Shown: one piece after another, positions 43,301 through 51,077 of the stretch
How positions within the stretch are numbered: the first letter of the stretch is position 1
Layout of the letters: each line of letters starts with the position of its first letter
Assembly: GCA_002503985.1 (NCBI GenBank)
Contig: DASW01000003.1
Span: 284,045-348,044, forward strand
Reading direction: 5' to 3'
Length of the DNA stretch: 64,000 nucleotides
Origin: Thermoplasmata archaeon UBA61
GTDB taxonomy: Archaea > Thermoplasmatota > Thermoplasmata > Lutacidiplasmatales > UBA184
The notes under the pieces: model-generated
What the model saw: the letters and a program-made list of their open reading frames with translations, nothing else
The model's database searches: none
What the model was told of the DNA's origin: nothing
Program-made: the position numbers and the translations under genes

Positions 43301-44245
43301 GGGTCCGCCTCTGCCATGCCTAGCATGGTCGCCACGGTCACGCCCGCGATCGACGTCTCTCTGGGCGCCACGGTGAACTTCACCGCTCAAATGCGTTCGT
43401 CGGGCGGGTCCGTCGACCCCTCCACCTTCCGTTGGGGGATCGGCTCGGGGTCAGGGTCGTACTGGGCCTCGCTGAACTGGACCTACTCGTCCGCGTCCTC
43501 GCTCGCGGCCAACGGGACGCTCACCGTCACCTTGAACGGTACCGACCTCACCACCGACCAGGCCGTCAACTCCACCTTCGAGCTGCCCGGGTTCGCCGCG
43601 GTCGAGCCGGGTGGGTTCCTACCCCGGGTCGACGCGCTGGCGTTCACCGACAGCGGAGGGCCGGAGACCGGACGCGGCGCGCTCGCGTGGACGGGCATCG
43701 GGTCCGTGGCCGGCCCGGGAACCGTGACCGTCGTTTGGGTGTTCGGTGACGGGACCGAGGACCTTGACGTCTCCACGCAGCACACTTTCGAATCGGGTGA
43801 ATACACCGTGGTGGTGACCGCCACCGACAGCTGGGGCGACATCGCCACTGACGAGCATCCGGTCGCGGTCTCGGGCGGAATCGAGCTCACGGCATCGCTA
43901 TCGGCCACCGCCGGAACCGCGCCTTTCACCGTCACGTGCGTGTCCAACGTGTCCGGGGGCGTCGGTCCGCCCTACTCCTACCGTTGGTCGTTCGGGGACG
44001 GAGGGGTCGCGATCACCGAGAACTCAACGCACACGTTCACCTCCTCGGGGAGGTATAACGTCACGCTCAACGTCACCGACGCCGACGGGGACACGGCGGC
44101 CGCGAACTGGACCGTGACCGTATCCCCGGGGGCGAGTTTCCCCTCGGTTGTCTTGCTGGTGGCGGGAGCCGTGGTAGGTACGGGCGTCGGGCTCGCGGCG
44201 ATCGTGAGCCGCCGCCGGCCCTCGGGCGCGCCCGCTATCCCTTGA
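40343..44245 (+). CDS. Very large secreted S53 peptidase with C-terminal PKD repeats and membrane anchor
   Basis: A 1300-residue extracellular serine-carboxyl peptidase. It has a signal peptide (about 8-38), a Pro-kumamolisin prodomain (about 80-240) and a catalytic domain with E328 and D332 (NLEDALDIEW), oxyanion D427 (ASGDCG), S539 (GTSLSTP) and a calcium motif DITSG...GVGWDPVTGLG. Then at least four PKD-type beta domains carry FGDGT/FGDGG motifs (about 740-1275), and a membrane helix (SVVLLVAGAVVGTGVGLAAIV) ends in a short basic tail. All catalytic residues are present. ATG 40343 or the in-frame ATG 40361 could be the start; a weak TATA-like GGTTATCT favours the latter. The 3' end overlaps rtcB by 11 bases. 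Probably degrades protein at the cell surface at low pH (family knowledge plus inference). Confidence 0.93.
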   Translation: MGSGSGMTNGSLRRGVILAVVVAVVLVGSFTPSGRAAANGPPASPMNAGVASPTAASSSLSTRLGAEVEVAPAFSPSSGVVTMGPEPASQPVSVEVGLALSDPAALAGLVSALYTPGTPEYRGFLTPSELALRFGPSPSTISAAQAYFERFGLTASESPDHLLLTVIGPSAEVGAAFGTTFEEYRGPAGGWFVSHPTPATLPTLAPWSGVYGLGNATPLVPASTVPTFTRAGTTPDAACVTLGDGLDPCQVWQAYNMTSLISGGTNGSGIRVAVVDAYSSLENQTRLSSDLAAFAVDYGIPVGAVNFVYPDPPPGNLNVSSNLDWNLEDALDIEWARAAAPGATIEETLSPDASSGLYEAVDWLVAHQTTNVISLSWGEPDVGVYNEFEAPCYVACNASTDGSYGILSPVLEFAAAEGISVFAASGDCGASDGTSGFATNFPASDPDVTGVGGTDLSVSSSGDWLGEAAWNGNSTGGHEPGCQNQGGSGGGYSPFPRPWWQSGLPSRPPTRGVPDVALDAEVAVSLILHGQATAAAGTSLSTPVWAGIAAIADQYAGAPLGLLDPSLYAVAAGANYARDFHDITSGSNGYSAGVGWDPVTGLGSPQVATLVADLAHRLPMPASSLASFVYAAPRFGRAPLTVTFHVNATGGTGTYPLEGVSFGNSNASFASGGFTTYTYASQGVYSAQAYVADSTGNYSVSPPVAIVVGGGTALSVTLTSSTTVPTRGEAVLFSATATGGFAPYEYSFSFGDGTYLDNTSLSTPSHTFGANGSFCAAVVASDSAAPIDGGGSARVAIGVGGSPLPNCGNDTVPLTMTPTSNVGVRDAPADFPDLFSVSGGSTASSTLPPSVQFSSSDPYVAACACAIFRIPGAYVVNGYANDSENEQTTATTSVTVASALVGTFTASPTTGTAPLTVDFHASASGGDGANASATVWTFGDGTGESGSAVTATYSAPGLYVAVGHLSDLGDGNASEAFLIDVGSAGGGSASAMPSMVATVTPAIDVSLGATVNFTAQMRSSGGSVDPSTFRWGIGSGSGSYWASLNWTYSSASSLAANGTLTVTLNGTDLTTDQAVNSTFELPGFAAVEPGGFLPRVDALAFTDSGGPETGRGALAWTGIGSVAGPGTVTVVWVFGDGTEDLDVSTQHTFESGEYTVVVTATDSWGDIATDEHPVAVSGGIELTASLSATAGTAPFTVTCVSNVSGGVGPPYSYRWSFGDGGVAITENSTHTFTSSGRYNVTLNVTDADGDTAAANWTVTVSPGASFPSVVLLVAGAVVGTGVGLAAIVSRRRPSGAPAIP

Positions 44246-45686
44246 CGACCCCGAGGGGGACCAAGCGAGCCACCCGGCGGGTTAGACCCGCGCCCTCGGC
44301 GACACGCACGACCTCTTCGACGTCCTTGTACGCGCCCGGGGCCTCCTCGGTCACGCCTTCCCGGGAGCTCGAGCGAACGACGATCCCGCGGGACGCCAGC
44401 TTCCGGATGACCTCGTCGTAACGGAACGCGCGCACCGCGGCGTGCCGGCTCATCCGGCGCCCCGCGCCGTGGCAGGATGACCCGAAGGAACGCTCCATCG
44501 CGGTCGGGAGCCCGGAGAGGACGTAACTTGCCGTGCCCATGTCACCGGGGATCAGGACCGGCTGGCCGTAGGCGCGGTAGACCGCCGGCACCTCGTCGCG
44601 GCCGGCGGGGAACGACCGGGTCGCGCCCTTGCGGTGGACGAGCAGCTTCTTCCGGCCCCCCTCGGTCGCGTGCTCCTCGACCTTCGCCATGTTGTGCGCG
44701 ATGTCGTAGACCACGGCCAGGTCGAGCTCGGTGTCGGGGCGGCCGAAGACGCTCGAGAACGCCCGGCGGACGGAGTGCGTGATCGCCTGTCGGTTCGCCC
44801 ACGCGAAGTTCGCCGCGGCGGCCATCGCGCCCAGGTACCGCTGTCCGGGGTCGGAAGCGACCGGGGCGCACGATAGCTGGCGGTCGACGAGCTCCACCTT
44901 CTCCTCCCGGAGCCGGCGGTCCATCGTCCCGATCCAGTCGGTGGCCACCTGGTGGCCGAGCCCCCGCGACCCCGTGTGCAACATGACCATCACGCGGCCG
45001 GGCACGAGGCCCATGACACGCGCGAACTCCGGCTCGAAGACCTCGTCCACCGATTGGACCTCGAGGAAGTGGTTCCCCGACCCGAGCGTGCCGATCTGCT
45101 TCAGGCCCCGCTTGCGGGCCGACTCGGAGACCTCCGCGGGGAGCGCTCCGGCGAGGCGCCCTTCCTCTTCCTGTACGGGAAGGTCCTCGGGGCGTCCGTA
45201 CCCCTGGCCCACCGCCCACGCGGCGCCGTTCGAGAGCACGTCGTCGAGCTCCGGCGGCCGAAGCGTGTAGCCTCCGTGGGAGCCGACCCCCGACGGGACC
45301 TCGCGGTAGAGACGTTCGATGAGGTCGGTGAGCCGGGGCCGGACTTCGTCGACCATTAGGTTGGTACGGATCAGGCGAACCCCGCAGTTGATGTCGTAAC
45401 CGATGCCGCCCGGCGATACGACCCCGTCCGCGAGGTCGAACGCGGCGACCCCTCCGACGGGGAAGCCGTACCCGAAGTGGATGTCGGGCATGGCGAGGGA
45501 GCTGCGCTCGATCCCCGGAAGGGTCGCGACGTTCGCGAGCTGGAAAAGCGACGGGTCCCCCTCGACGCCCGAGAGGAGCGCCGCGTCCGAGAAGAGCACG
45601 CCGGGAACGCGCATTCCCGGCACCTCATCCATCGGGATCTCGTACGTGAATTCGTCCCGCGCGATGAGCCGGGGGACCTTCGGCAC
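44235..45686 (-). CDS. rtcB: RNA-splicing ligase RtcB
   Basis: Joins tRNA exon halves after intron removal using GTP and Mn2+, fitting the intron-containing tRNA-Leu in this window. The 483-residue protein shows DIHFGYGFPVGGVAAFD, GGIGYDINCGVRL (metal cysteine), GSGNHFLEVQ, MLHTGSRGLGHQ, VVYDIAHNMAK (metal histidines) and SSCHGAGRRMSR (GMP-linked histidine). No intein is present. GTG 45686 is chosen: a TATA box lies exactly 26-27 bp upstream and homology (VPRLIARDEFTYEIP) begins five residues later. An upstream TTG-initiated extension would include the promoter. Confidence 0.96.
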   Translation of the reverse strand: MPKVPRLIARDEFTYEIPMDEVPGMRVPGVLFSDAALLSGVEGDPSLFQLANVATLPGIERSSLAMPDIHFGYGFPVGGVAAFDLADGVVSPGGIGYDINCGVRLIRTNLMVDEVRPRLTDLIERLYREVPSGVGSHGGYTLRPPELDDVLSNGAAWAVGQGYGRPEDLPVQEEEGRLAGALPAEVSESARKRGLKQIGTLGSGNHFLEVQSVDEVFEPEFARVMGLVPGRVMVMLHTGSRGLGHQVATDWIGTMDRRLREEKVELVDRQLSCAPVASDPGQRYLGAMAAAANFAWANRQAITHSVRRAFSSVFGRPDTELDLAVVYDIAHNMAKVEEHATEGGRKKLLVHRKGATRSFPAGRDEVPAVYRAYGQPVLIPGDMGTASYVLSGLPTAMERSFGSSCHGAGRRMSRHAAVRAFRYDEVIRKLASRGIVVRSSSREGVTEEAPGAYKDVEEVVRVAEGAGLTRRVARLVPLGVVKG

Positions 45687-45708
45687 GGCGCGGCGCGAGC
45701 CGAGGGGT

Positions 45709-45716
45709 CTATTTAC
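45709..45716 (-). promoter_or_regulatory. TATA box of rtcB
   Basis: The minus strand reads GTAAATAG, centred 26.5 bp before the GTG at 45686. It places the transcript start on the first base of the start codon and rules out the longer open frame. Confidence 0.65.
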
Positions 45717-45806
45717 GTTGGCCTTCTCCGAGCGCCCTGATTCCTCGGTCGGGGCCTCACAAAACGCCAAGTAACTGCCGGTGGTGGCCTTTCGGCGGAG
45801 GCGGAC

Positions 45807-46154
45807 GTGAACCGACGGGTCTGGATCTCGATCGCGAACCTGTGCGCGATCGCGATCGCGTTCCTCATCCTCTTCGAGTTCCCGCAGTACTCGGACGAGG
45901 CGTTCTACCTACTGATCATCTGGATGGTCGTGGGATTCGTCCTGCTCTACGCGATGCGCCCACGCATATCCCCGCTCCCGGCGAGCCATTCTTCGGACGC
46001 GAGCCCGTTCCCTTCCTCCTCCCCCGCCAGTGCCCCCCTGCCGAGCAGCTCGGGAAGCCCGGGCACGGTCGGGTTCTGCATCTACTGCGCGACCCCCATC
46101 GCTCCGGGCACACGGGCGTGCCCGGCGTGCGGCCATACCCTGCCCGGTTGGTGA
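45807..46154 (+). CDS. Small two-helix membrane protein with a C-terminal zinc ribbon
   Basis: A 115-residue protein: two N-terminal membrane helices (ISIANLCAIAIAFLILF and AFYLLIIWMVVGFVLLYAM), a Ser/Pro linker, then CIYC...CPACGH, a four-cysteine zinc-ribbon motif on the cytoplasmic side if the hairpin topology holds. I do not recognise a named family. GTG 45807 has a GGAGGC motif 6 bases upstream. It is divergent from rtcB and followed after three bases by another membrane protein. Confidence 0.7.
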   Translation: MNRRVWISIANLCAIAIAFLILFEFPQYSDEAFYLLIIWMVVGFVLLYAMRPRISPLPASHSSDASPFPSSSPASAPLPSSSGSPGTVGFCIYCATPIAPGTRACPACGHTLPGW

Positions 46155-46157
46155 ACG

Positions 46158-46538
46158 ATGACGAACCGTCCGATCTCGATGCTGTCGTACTCCGTGGTGA
46201 TGGGTCTCCTGGTCGCTCTGACCCTCGTTCTGGTCCTGCTGGGGGAATGGTACTGGAAGCTAGGGATATCGACGTTGTACTTTCTCGCGATCCCGCTCGC
46301 CCTCGCCGTCGCGTACCTGGCCTGGTATCGCACCCTGCCGTACGAGCCCAAGCCCTCCCCGGCGGGGGCCGGCCCCGTCCCCGCGCCCACGCCGGACGAC
46401 GACGAGCCGTTCGAGGACCCCGTCGAGGAAGCCGACCGCCTGGACGAAGAGGAAGAAGAGGAGGGGAGGACGCCCGAGGAGCCGCCGGACGCGGCCGAGG
46501 ACGAACTGACCCCCCAACCTCCGGTCTCCCCCAAGTGA
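46158..46538 (+). CDS. Small two-helix membrane protein with a highly acidic tail
   Basis: A 126-residue protein with two helices (SVVMGLLVALTLVLVLLGEWYW and ISTLYFLAIPLALAVAYLAWY) and a C-terminal tail rich in Glu, Asp and Pro (about 75-126), probably disordered. No family is recognised. It starts three bases after the zinc-ribbon membrane protein and is surely in its operon; it ends four bases from the biotin carrier gene on the other strand. Confidence 0.7.
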   Translation: MTNRPISMLSYSVVMGLLVALTLVLVLLGEWYWKLGISTLYFLAIPLALAVAYLAWYRTLPYEPKPSPAGAGPVPAPTPDDDEPFEDPVEEADRLDEEEEEEGRTPEEPPDAAEDELTPQPPVSPK

Positions 46539-46542
46539 CCCC

Positions 46543-47115
46543 TTAGGGGCTCTTCGCGTCGGGTCGTATCCACATCATCGGCTCCTTCGCACGGGCGTTC
46601 GCCCCGGCAGAGACACGAATGTCCCGAACGACCCCGTCGGCAGGGCTTCCGACCTCGCCGCGCATCTTCATCGCCTCGAGGACGAGCAGCGTCTGCCCCT
46701 TGGTGACGCGGTCACCCTCGGCGACCCGGAGCTCGATCACCCGACCGGGCATCGAAGGTACGACCGGGACCTCTTCGGCCGCCGAGGCAGGTGCCGTCAC
46801 GGCCACGACCGCGCCTCCCGTCGGAGCGGTCGACGCGGAAGCTGGGCCGGTCGGGGAAACGAGGTCGGCCGGGCCGGACTCGACCTTAACCGACCAGCGC
46901 TCCCCGTTCACGTCGACGGGTCCGAACGGCGCGGGGAAGTGCTCCGGCCAGTTCTCGACGACGACCTTCTCCCCGTCGACCTCGAGCTCCACGCGGTTCG
47001 CGCCCGACGCCACCACGACGACCGGATAGGTTCGGCCTTCTACGGTGACGGAGGAGAGGTCGGAGGCAACCTCGACCTCCTGCTTCTTACCCGCGCGTTC
47101 GAGGACGACCCGCAT
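46543..47115 (-). CDS. Biotin carboxyl carrier protein (transcarboxylase 1.3S / BCCP type)
   Basis: Carries the carboxyl group on biotin. The C-terminal 75 residues form a biotinyl domain with the target lysine K150 in VLEAMKMRGEV and PMPGRV-like VPSMPGRVIELRVAEGDRV. A flexible Ala/Pro/Thr linker (about 85-118) separates it from an N-terminal beta domain of about 80 residues (VVLERAGKKQEVEVAS...YPVVVV). The start overlaps the 5S-type carboxyltransferase by 29 bases. It is the last gene of the birA-led operon, so the whole carrier pathway, including its biotin ligase, is encoded together. Confidence 0.93.
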   Translation of the reverse strand: MRVVLERAGKKQEVEVASDLSSVTVEGRTYPVVVVASGANRVELEVDGEKVVVENWPEHFPAPFGPVDVNGERWSVKVESGPADLVSPTGPASASTAPTGGAVVAVTAPASAAEEVPVVPSMPGRVIELRVAEGDRVTKGQTLLVLEAMKMRGEVGSPADGVVRDIRVSAGANARAKEPMMWIRPDAKSP

Positions 47116-48619
47116 TCATCCACCTCCGTTGGGAGTGGCCGTGCACGCGCCCCTCGTAGGCCCAGGGGCTCATCCCCGGGGTCGGTTCGCCCGCAGTGGC
47201 GGCTCGCGTCGGCGCGGCCGGCTTCGGCGCCCGCAGAGCGCCCACGACCCCGAGCGCCGCGGTCGTGAGAACGTCCCCCGTGAGGCCGTGGTCGACGGCC
47301 TTCCGATAGGACTTGTACACCGCGGGGAAGAGGGCGTAGGAGAGCGCTTCCGCGGTGTCCGCCGCGGGCACGAGGGCTCTCACCTCGTGGACCATTTTCT
47401 CGAACTCCGGCGGGAGGAGGTCTGCCGGCCGACCGACGATCGCCGGGGCCTGCGCTGTCACTTTCTTCCGGAGCTCGGGGTCGAGCGGGCCGGGCGGCGT
47501 CCCGTAAAGGCCGCGAACGTAGTCCCGGACCTCCCCGGTGACCTGCTGATAGCGAGCTCCGGTGAGGACGTTGATGACGGCTTGGATCCCCACGATCTGG
47601 CTTGTCGGCGTGACGAGGGGGGGATAGCCGAGGTCCGCGCGCACGCGGGGGACCTCCTGAAGGACCTCGGTGAGCCGTCCGAGCGCGTCCTGCTCGGAGA
47701 GCTGCGAGAGGAGGTTCGAGAGCATCCCGCCCGGGATCTGGTGTGTGAGGATACCGGGGTCGGTCTGCAGGGAGCGCAGGTTGAGGAGCGGTCGGTACCG
47801 GTCCATCACCGTCTGGAAGTACCCAGCGAGGTCGGCGAGCGCGCCCAGGTCGAGCTTCGGGTCGAGCGCGGTCCCCTTCATCGCGCCGACGAGCGCCTCG
47901 GTCGGCGGCTGGCTCGCCCCGCCGGCGAAGGGGCTGAGCGCCGTGTCGATGGCGGTGGCACCGGCCTCGGCCACGGCGAGGCATGTCAGCGTCGACAAAC
48001 CGCTCGAGGAGTGCGTGTGGACCACGACCGGCAGTCCCACCTCCTTGACGAGCGCCCGAACGAGCGTCGCGCCCTCGGTCGGCGGCATGAACCCCCCCAT
48101 GTCCTTGACGCACAGCTCGTCCGCCTCGAGCGCGGCGAGCCGTTTGCCGAGGTCGACGAACGACTCGAGAGTGTGAACCGGGCTCTGCGTGTAGCAGATC
48201 GTCGCCTGGGCCCGCGCGCCCGCCTTCTTCACCGCGCGCAGCGCGACCTCCATGTTGCGCGGGTCGTTGAGCGCGTCGAAGACGCGGAAGATGTCGACGC
48301 CCCAGCGGGCCGCCTGGGCGACGAACCGCTCGACCACGTCGTCGGCGTAGTGGCGGTAGCCGACCAAGTTCTGGCCCCGTAGCAGCATCTGGAGCGGCGT
48401 GTCGGGCATCGCGCGCTTGAGCGTCTGCAGTCGCTCCCAGGGGTCCTCGCGCAGGAAGCGGAGACAAACGTCGAACGTGGCGCCGCCCCAGACCTCGAGC
48501 GACCGGTAGCCGACCGCGTCGAGGCGCTCGGCGGCCGGGAGCATGTCGCTCGTGCGCATCCGGGTCGCGATGAGCGACTGGTGACCGTCGCGCAGGACCG
48601 TCTCGGTGATCTCGACCAT
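47087..48619 (-). CDS. Pyruvate/oxaloacetate-specific carboxyltransferase (PycB / OadA / transcarboxylase 5S type)
   Basis: Transfers carboxyl between biotin and pyruvate/oxaloacetate. The 510-residue protein has VLRDGHQSLIATRMRT, GGATFDVCLRFLREDPWERL, the carbamylated-lysine motif ELCVKDMGG, VVHTHSSSGLS (metal histidines), a PIAGG-like FAGGASQPPTEAL loop and the conserved C-terminal PYC/OADA domain (HQIPGGMLSNL). It has no biotinyl domain of its own; that is supplied by the next gene. The last 40 residues are Pro/Ala/Arg-rich. It starts 17 bases after the 12S-type gene. Alternatives are PycB of a two-part pyruvate carboxylase, or OadA of a decarboxylase pump. Confidence 0.93.
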   Translation of the reverse strand: MVEITETVLRDGHQSLIATRMRTSDMLPAAERLDAVGYRSLEVWGGATFDVCLRFLREDPWERLQTLKRAMPDTPLQMLLRGQNLVGYRHYADDVVERFVAQAARWGVDIFRVFDALNDPRNMEVALRAVKKAGARAQATICYTQSPVHTLESFVDLGKRLAALEADELCVKDMGGFMPPTEGATLVRALVKEVGLPVVVHTHSSSGLSTLTCLAVAEAGATAIDTALSPFAGGASQPPTEALVGAMKGTALDPKLDLGALADLAGYFQTVMDRYRPLLNLRSLQTDPGILTHQIPGGMLSNLLSQLSEQDALGRLTEVLQEVPRVRADLGYPPLVTPTSQIVGIQAVINVLTGARYQQVTGEVRDYVRGLYGTPPGPLDPELRKKVTAQAPAIVGRPADLLPPEFEKMVHEVRALVPAADTAEALSYALFPAVYKSYRKAVDHGLTGDVLTTAALGVVGALRAPKPAAPTRAATAGEPTPGMSPWAYEGRVHGHSQRRWMNAGRPRTRG

Positions 48620-48636
48620 GGGGACCCCGCGGTTCG

Positions 48637-50187
48637 TTAGAGAGGGATGTTCCCGTGCTTGCGGCCGGGTCGGTCGTCGCGCTTCGAGGAGAGCAGGCTA
48701 AGGGCGCTGACGAGCCGGGCCCGGGTCTCCGCCGGGTCGATCACGTCGTCGATGTACCCGCGCTCGGCCGCGAGGTACGGGTTCAGGAACTCGGCTCGGT
48801 ACTCGGCGGTGAGGCGGTCCCGGGTCTTCGCCTGCTCCTCGGCCGTCCCGCTCTCGAGCTCCCTACGGAAGAGGATGTTGACCGCGCCGTCGGCGCCCAT
48901 GACGGCGATCTCGGCGGTCGGCCAGGCGAGGTTCAGGTCGCCCCCGAGGTGCTTCGAGCACATCACGTCGTACGCGCCGCCGTACGCCTTGCGCAGGATC
49001 ACCGTCAGCATCGGGACCGTCGCCTCGGCGTAGGCGTAGAGGAGCTTCGCGCCGTGGCGGATGATCCCTCCGTGCTCCTGGGCGGTCCCGGGCAGGAACC
49101 CCGGAACGTCGACGAACGTGAGGAGCGGCAGGTTGAACGCGTCGCAGAACCGGACGAAGCGCGCCGCCTTCGAGGAGGCGTTGATGTCGAGCGTGCCCGC
49201 GAGGACCGCCGGGTTGTTCGCGACGACGCCCACGGGTCGTCCGGCGAGCCGCGCGAGGGCAATGACGATGTTCGGCGCCCACTCCGACTGGACCTCGAGG
49301 AGCGACCCGGGGTCGACGACCCGCTCGACCACCGCGTGCACGTCGTAGGGAGCGTTCGCGTCCTCGGGGACGACCCGGGCGAGCTCGGTGGCGGCGGAGT
49401 GGCTCGGGGCGACCGGGGGGATCGTGGGGGGGTCCTCGAGGTTGTTGAGCGGAAGGTAGCCGAGCAGCCGCCGGGCGAGCGCGATCGCGTCCCGGTCGCT
49501 CGCGGCGGTGAAGTGGGAGACCCCGCTCACGGCGGCGTGCGCCTCGGCCCCGCCGAGCGCCTCCATCGTGACCTCCTCGCCGGTGACGGCCCGCACGACG
49601 TCCGGCCCGGTGATGAACATTTGGCCGGTCCCCTTCGCCATGATGACGAAGTCGGTGATCGCGGGCGAGTAGACCGCGCCCCCCGCGCACGGTCCTAGTA
49701 TGAGCGAAAGCTGCGGGACGACCCCCGAAAGCAGAACGTTACGGAAGAACACGTCGCCGTAGCCGCCGAGGCTGATCACGCCCTCCTGGATGCGGGCGCC
49801 CCCCGAGTCGTCCAGCCCGACGATCGGGACCCCGGCCTTGCGGGCCGTCTCCATGCCCTTCACGATCTTCATCGCGTGGGCCTCTCCGAGCGCACCCCCG
49901 AAGACGGTCGCGTCCTGGGCGAAGGCGCAGACCGGCCGCCCGTCGACCTCTCCCCAGCCGGTGACGACCCCGTCCCCCGGCACGCGTCGCTCGTCCATCC
50001 CGAACTTGTCGACGCGGTGGGTCACGAACGCGTCGATCTCCGTGAACGTCCCCGGGTCGAAGAACGCCTCGAGACGGTCCCGGGCCGTGAGCTTGCCCGC
50101 CGCCCGATGGCGCTCGACGCGCTCGGGCCCTCCGCCCTCCCGTGCTTTCTTCTTGAGGACCGCCCAGCGGTCGAACGCGTCGCTCAT
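48637..50187 (-). CDS. Propionyl-/methylmalonyl-CoA carboxyltransferase (PccB / MmdA / transcarboxylase 12S type)
   Basis: Transfers carboxyl between biotin and propionyl-CoA/methylmalonyl-CoA. The 516-residue crotonase-fold protein has AAGKLTARDRLEAFFDPGTFTEIDAFVTHR, the N-terminal oxyanion segment LDDSGGARIQEGV, GPCAGGAVYSPAITDF, MFITGPDVVRAVTGEEV, VDVPGFLPGTAQEHGGIIRHGAKLLYAYAEATVP, ILRKAYGGAYDVMCSKHLGGD and YIDDVIDPAETR. These define the acyl-CoA carboxyltransferase family, nearest to propionyl-CoA types. ATG 50187 has GGAGG five bases upstream and overlaps the birA stop (ATGA). Confidence 0.94.
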   Translation of the reverse strand: MSDAFDRWAVLKKKAREGGGPERVERHRAAGKLTARDRLEAFFDPGTFTEIDAFVTHRVDKFGMDERRVPGDGVVTGWGEVDGRPVCAFAQDATVFGGALGEAHAMKIVKGMETARKAGVPIVGLDDSGGARIQEGVISLGGYGDVFFRNVLLSGVVPQLSLILGPCAGGAVYSPAITDFVIMAKGTGQMFITGPDVVRAVTGEEVTMEALGGAEAHAAVSGVSHFTAASDRDAIALARRLLGYLPLNNLEDPPTIPPVAPSHSAATELARVVPEDANAPYDVHAVVERVVDPGSLLEVQSEWAPNIVIALARLAGRPVGVVANNPAVLAGTLDINASSKAARFVRFCDAFNLPLLTFVDVPGFLPGTAQEHGGIIRHGAKLLYAYAEATVPMLTVILRKAYGGAYDVMCSKHLGGDLNLAWPTAEIAVMGADGAVNILFRRELESGTAEEQAKTRDRLTAEYRAEFLNPYLAAERGYIDDVIDPAETRARLVSALSLLSSKRDDRPGRKHGNIPL

Positions 50188-50924
50188 CGTGCCTCCTCTA
50201 CCCGAACATCGCCCGCCCATATCGCCACCCGGTCGGTGGAAGTAGCGAGCAGGAGCTCCCCTTCCTCCCCCAACGCCTCTATGGTCCCAGCGGGGCGGCC
50301 GTCCACGGTGACGGGCCGGCCGACCCCGTAGAGCAGCTCTCGGCAGAGGTCGCGGGCCCGGCGCGCGCCCTCCTCGCTCGAGAGCCAGTGGGCAGCGCCG
50401 AGCGCCGCCGCCACGACGAGGGCCTCGACGTCCTCGAGCTCGGGGGGCGGGGAGACGAACTCTTCGAGCGCGGCCACGCTCTCGGAGAGGGGCGAAGGAA
50501 GGGAACCTCGGTCGAGCCGAACGTTCACCCCAACTCCCGCGACCACGGCGCGCCCGAGCGTCGGGGAAGCGACCTCGTCCGTGAGGATCCCCGAGAGCTT
50601 GCGGGGGGGCCGGTCGGGCTCGCGGACGAGGAGGTCGTTCGGCCACTTGAGCGCGAGCGGCACCGAATACACATCGCGGAGCGCGGAGGCGAGACGGGCC
50701 CCGACCGTGAGCGGGAGGAGACCGGGATGCTCGCTCGGCCGGGGAAGTAGGATGGAGCAGTAGAGGCCCCCCTCGGGGGATTCCCACGAGCGAGCGAGGC
50801 GGCCCCGCCCTCGGGTCTGGCGACGGGCGACGACCCGGGTGCCCTCGGGCGCGCCCTCGCGAGCGAGGGTGAGGGCCCGGTCCTGGGTCGACGATAGCGT
50901 CTCGTAGAACTCACGAGGGCCCAC
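50184..50924 (-). CDS. birA: Biotin-[carboxyl carrier protein] ligase (BirA)
   Basis: Attaches biotin to the carrier lysine of the BCCP encoded downstream. The 246-residue protein has STQDRAL, ARRQTRGRGRLARSWESPEGGLYCSILL (biotin/AMP loop), LKWPNDLLV, KLSGILTDE and GVGVNVRL, and lacks the N-terminal DNA-binding domain of E. coli BirA, so it should be only an enzyme. GTG 50924 follows a GGGGAGG stretch; an AT-rich CGTTATGG element about 46 bp upstream may be the promoter. It is the first gene of the four-gene biotin operon. Confidence 0.94.
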   Translation of the reverse strand: MGPREFYETLSSTQDRALTLAREGAPEGTRVVARRQTRGRGRLARSWESPEGGLYCSILLPRPSEHPGLLPLTVGARLASALRDVYSVPLALKWPNDLLVREPDRPPRKLSGILTDEVASPTLGRAVVAGVGVNVRLDRGSLPSPLSESVAALEEFVSPPPELEDVEALVVAAALGAAHWLSSEEGARRARDLCRELLYGVGRPVTVDGRPAGTIEALGEEGELLLATSTDRVAIWAGDVRVEEAR

Positions 50925-51047
50925 TCTCGCGCTCCTCCCCGAGGGCGAACGAGAACCTCGGCCCCATAACGGTTGGGGATGACCGAAAAGACCTCGACGG
51001 ATTGGGGGCCGTCCCCCCTCATCGTCGGACCCTTCGGACGGTGACTA

Positions 51048-51055
51048 GATATATC
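51048..51055 (+). promoter_or_regulatory. TATA box for the SCP2-like gene
   Basis: GATATATC on the plus strand is centred 26.5 bp before ATG 51078, indicating a leaderless transcript and ruling out the in-frame GTG at 51057 as start. Confidence 0.65.
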
Positions 51056-51077
51056 CGTGAGGAGGCGTGCGAGCCCG

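Noticed and set aside
45687..45770. TTG-initiated N-terminal extension of RtcB
   Set aside because: It would include the TATA box that is correctly spaced from GTG 45686, and family homology begins after that GTG.
46543..50924. Acetyl-/propionyl-CoA carboxylase operon in the usual sense
   Set aside because: No biotin carboxylase (ATP-grasp AccC) gene is present in or around the operon; the 5S-type gene beside it points to transcarboxylase or a shared carrier instead.
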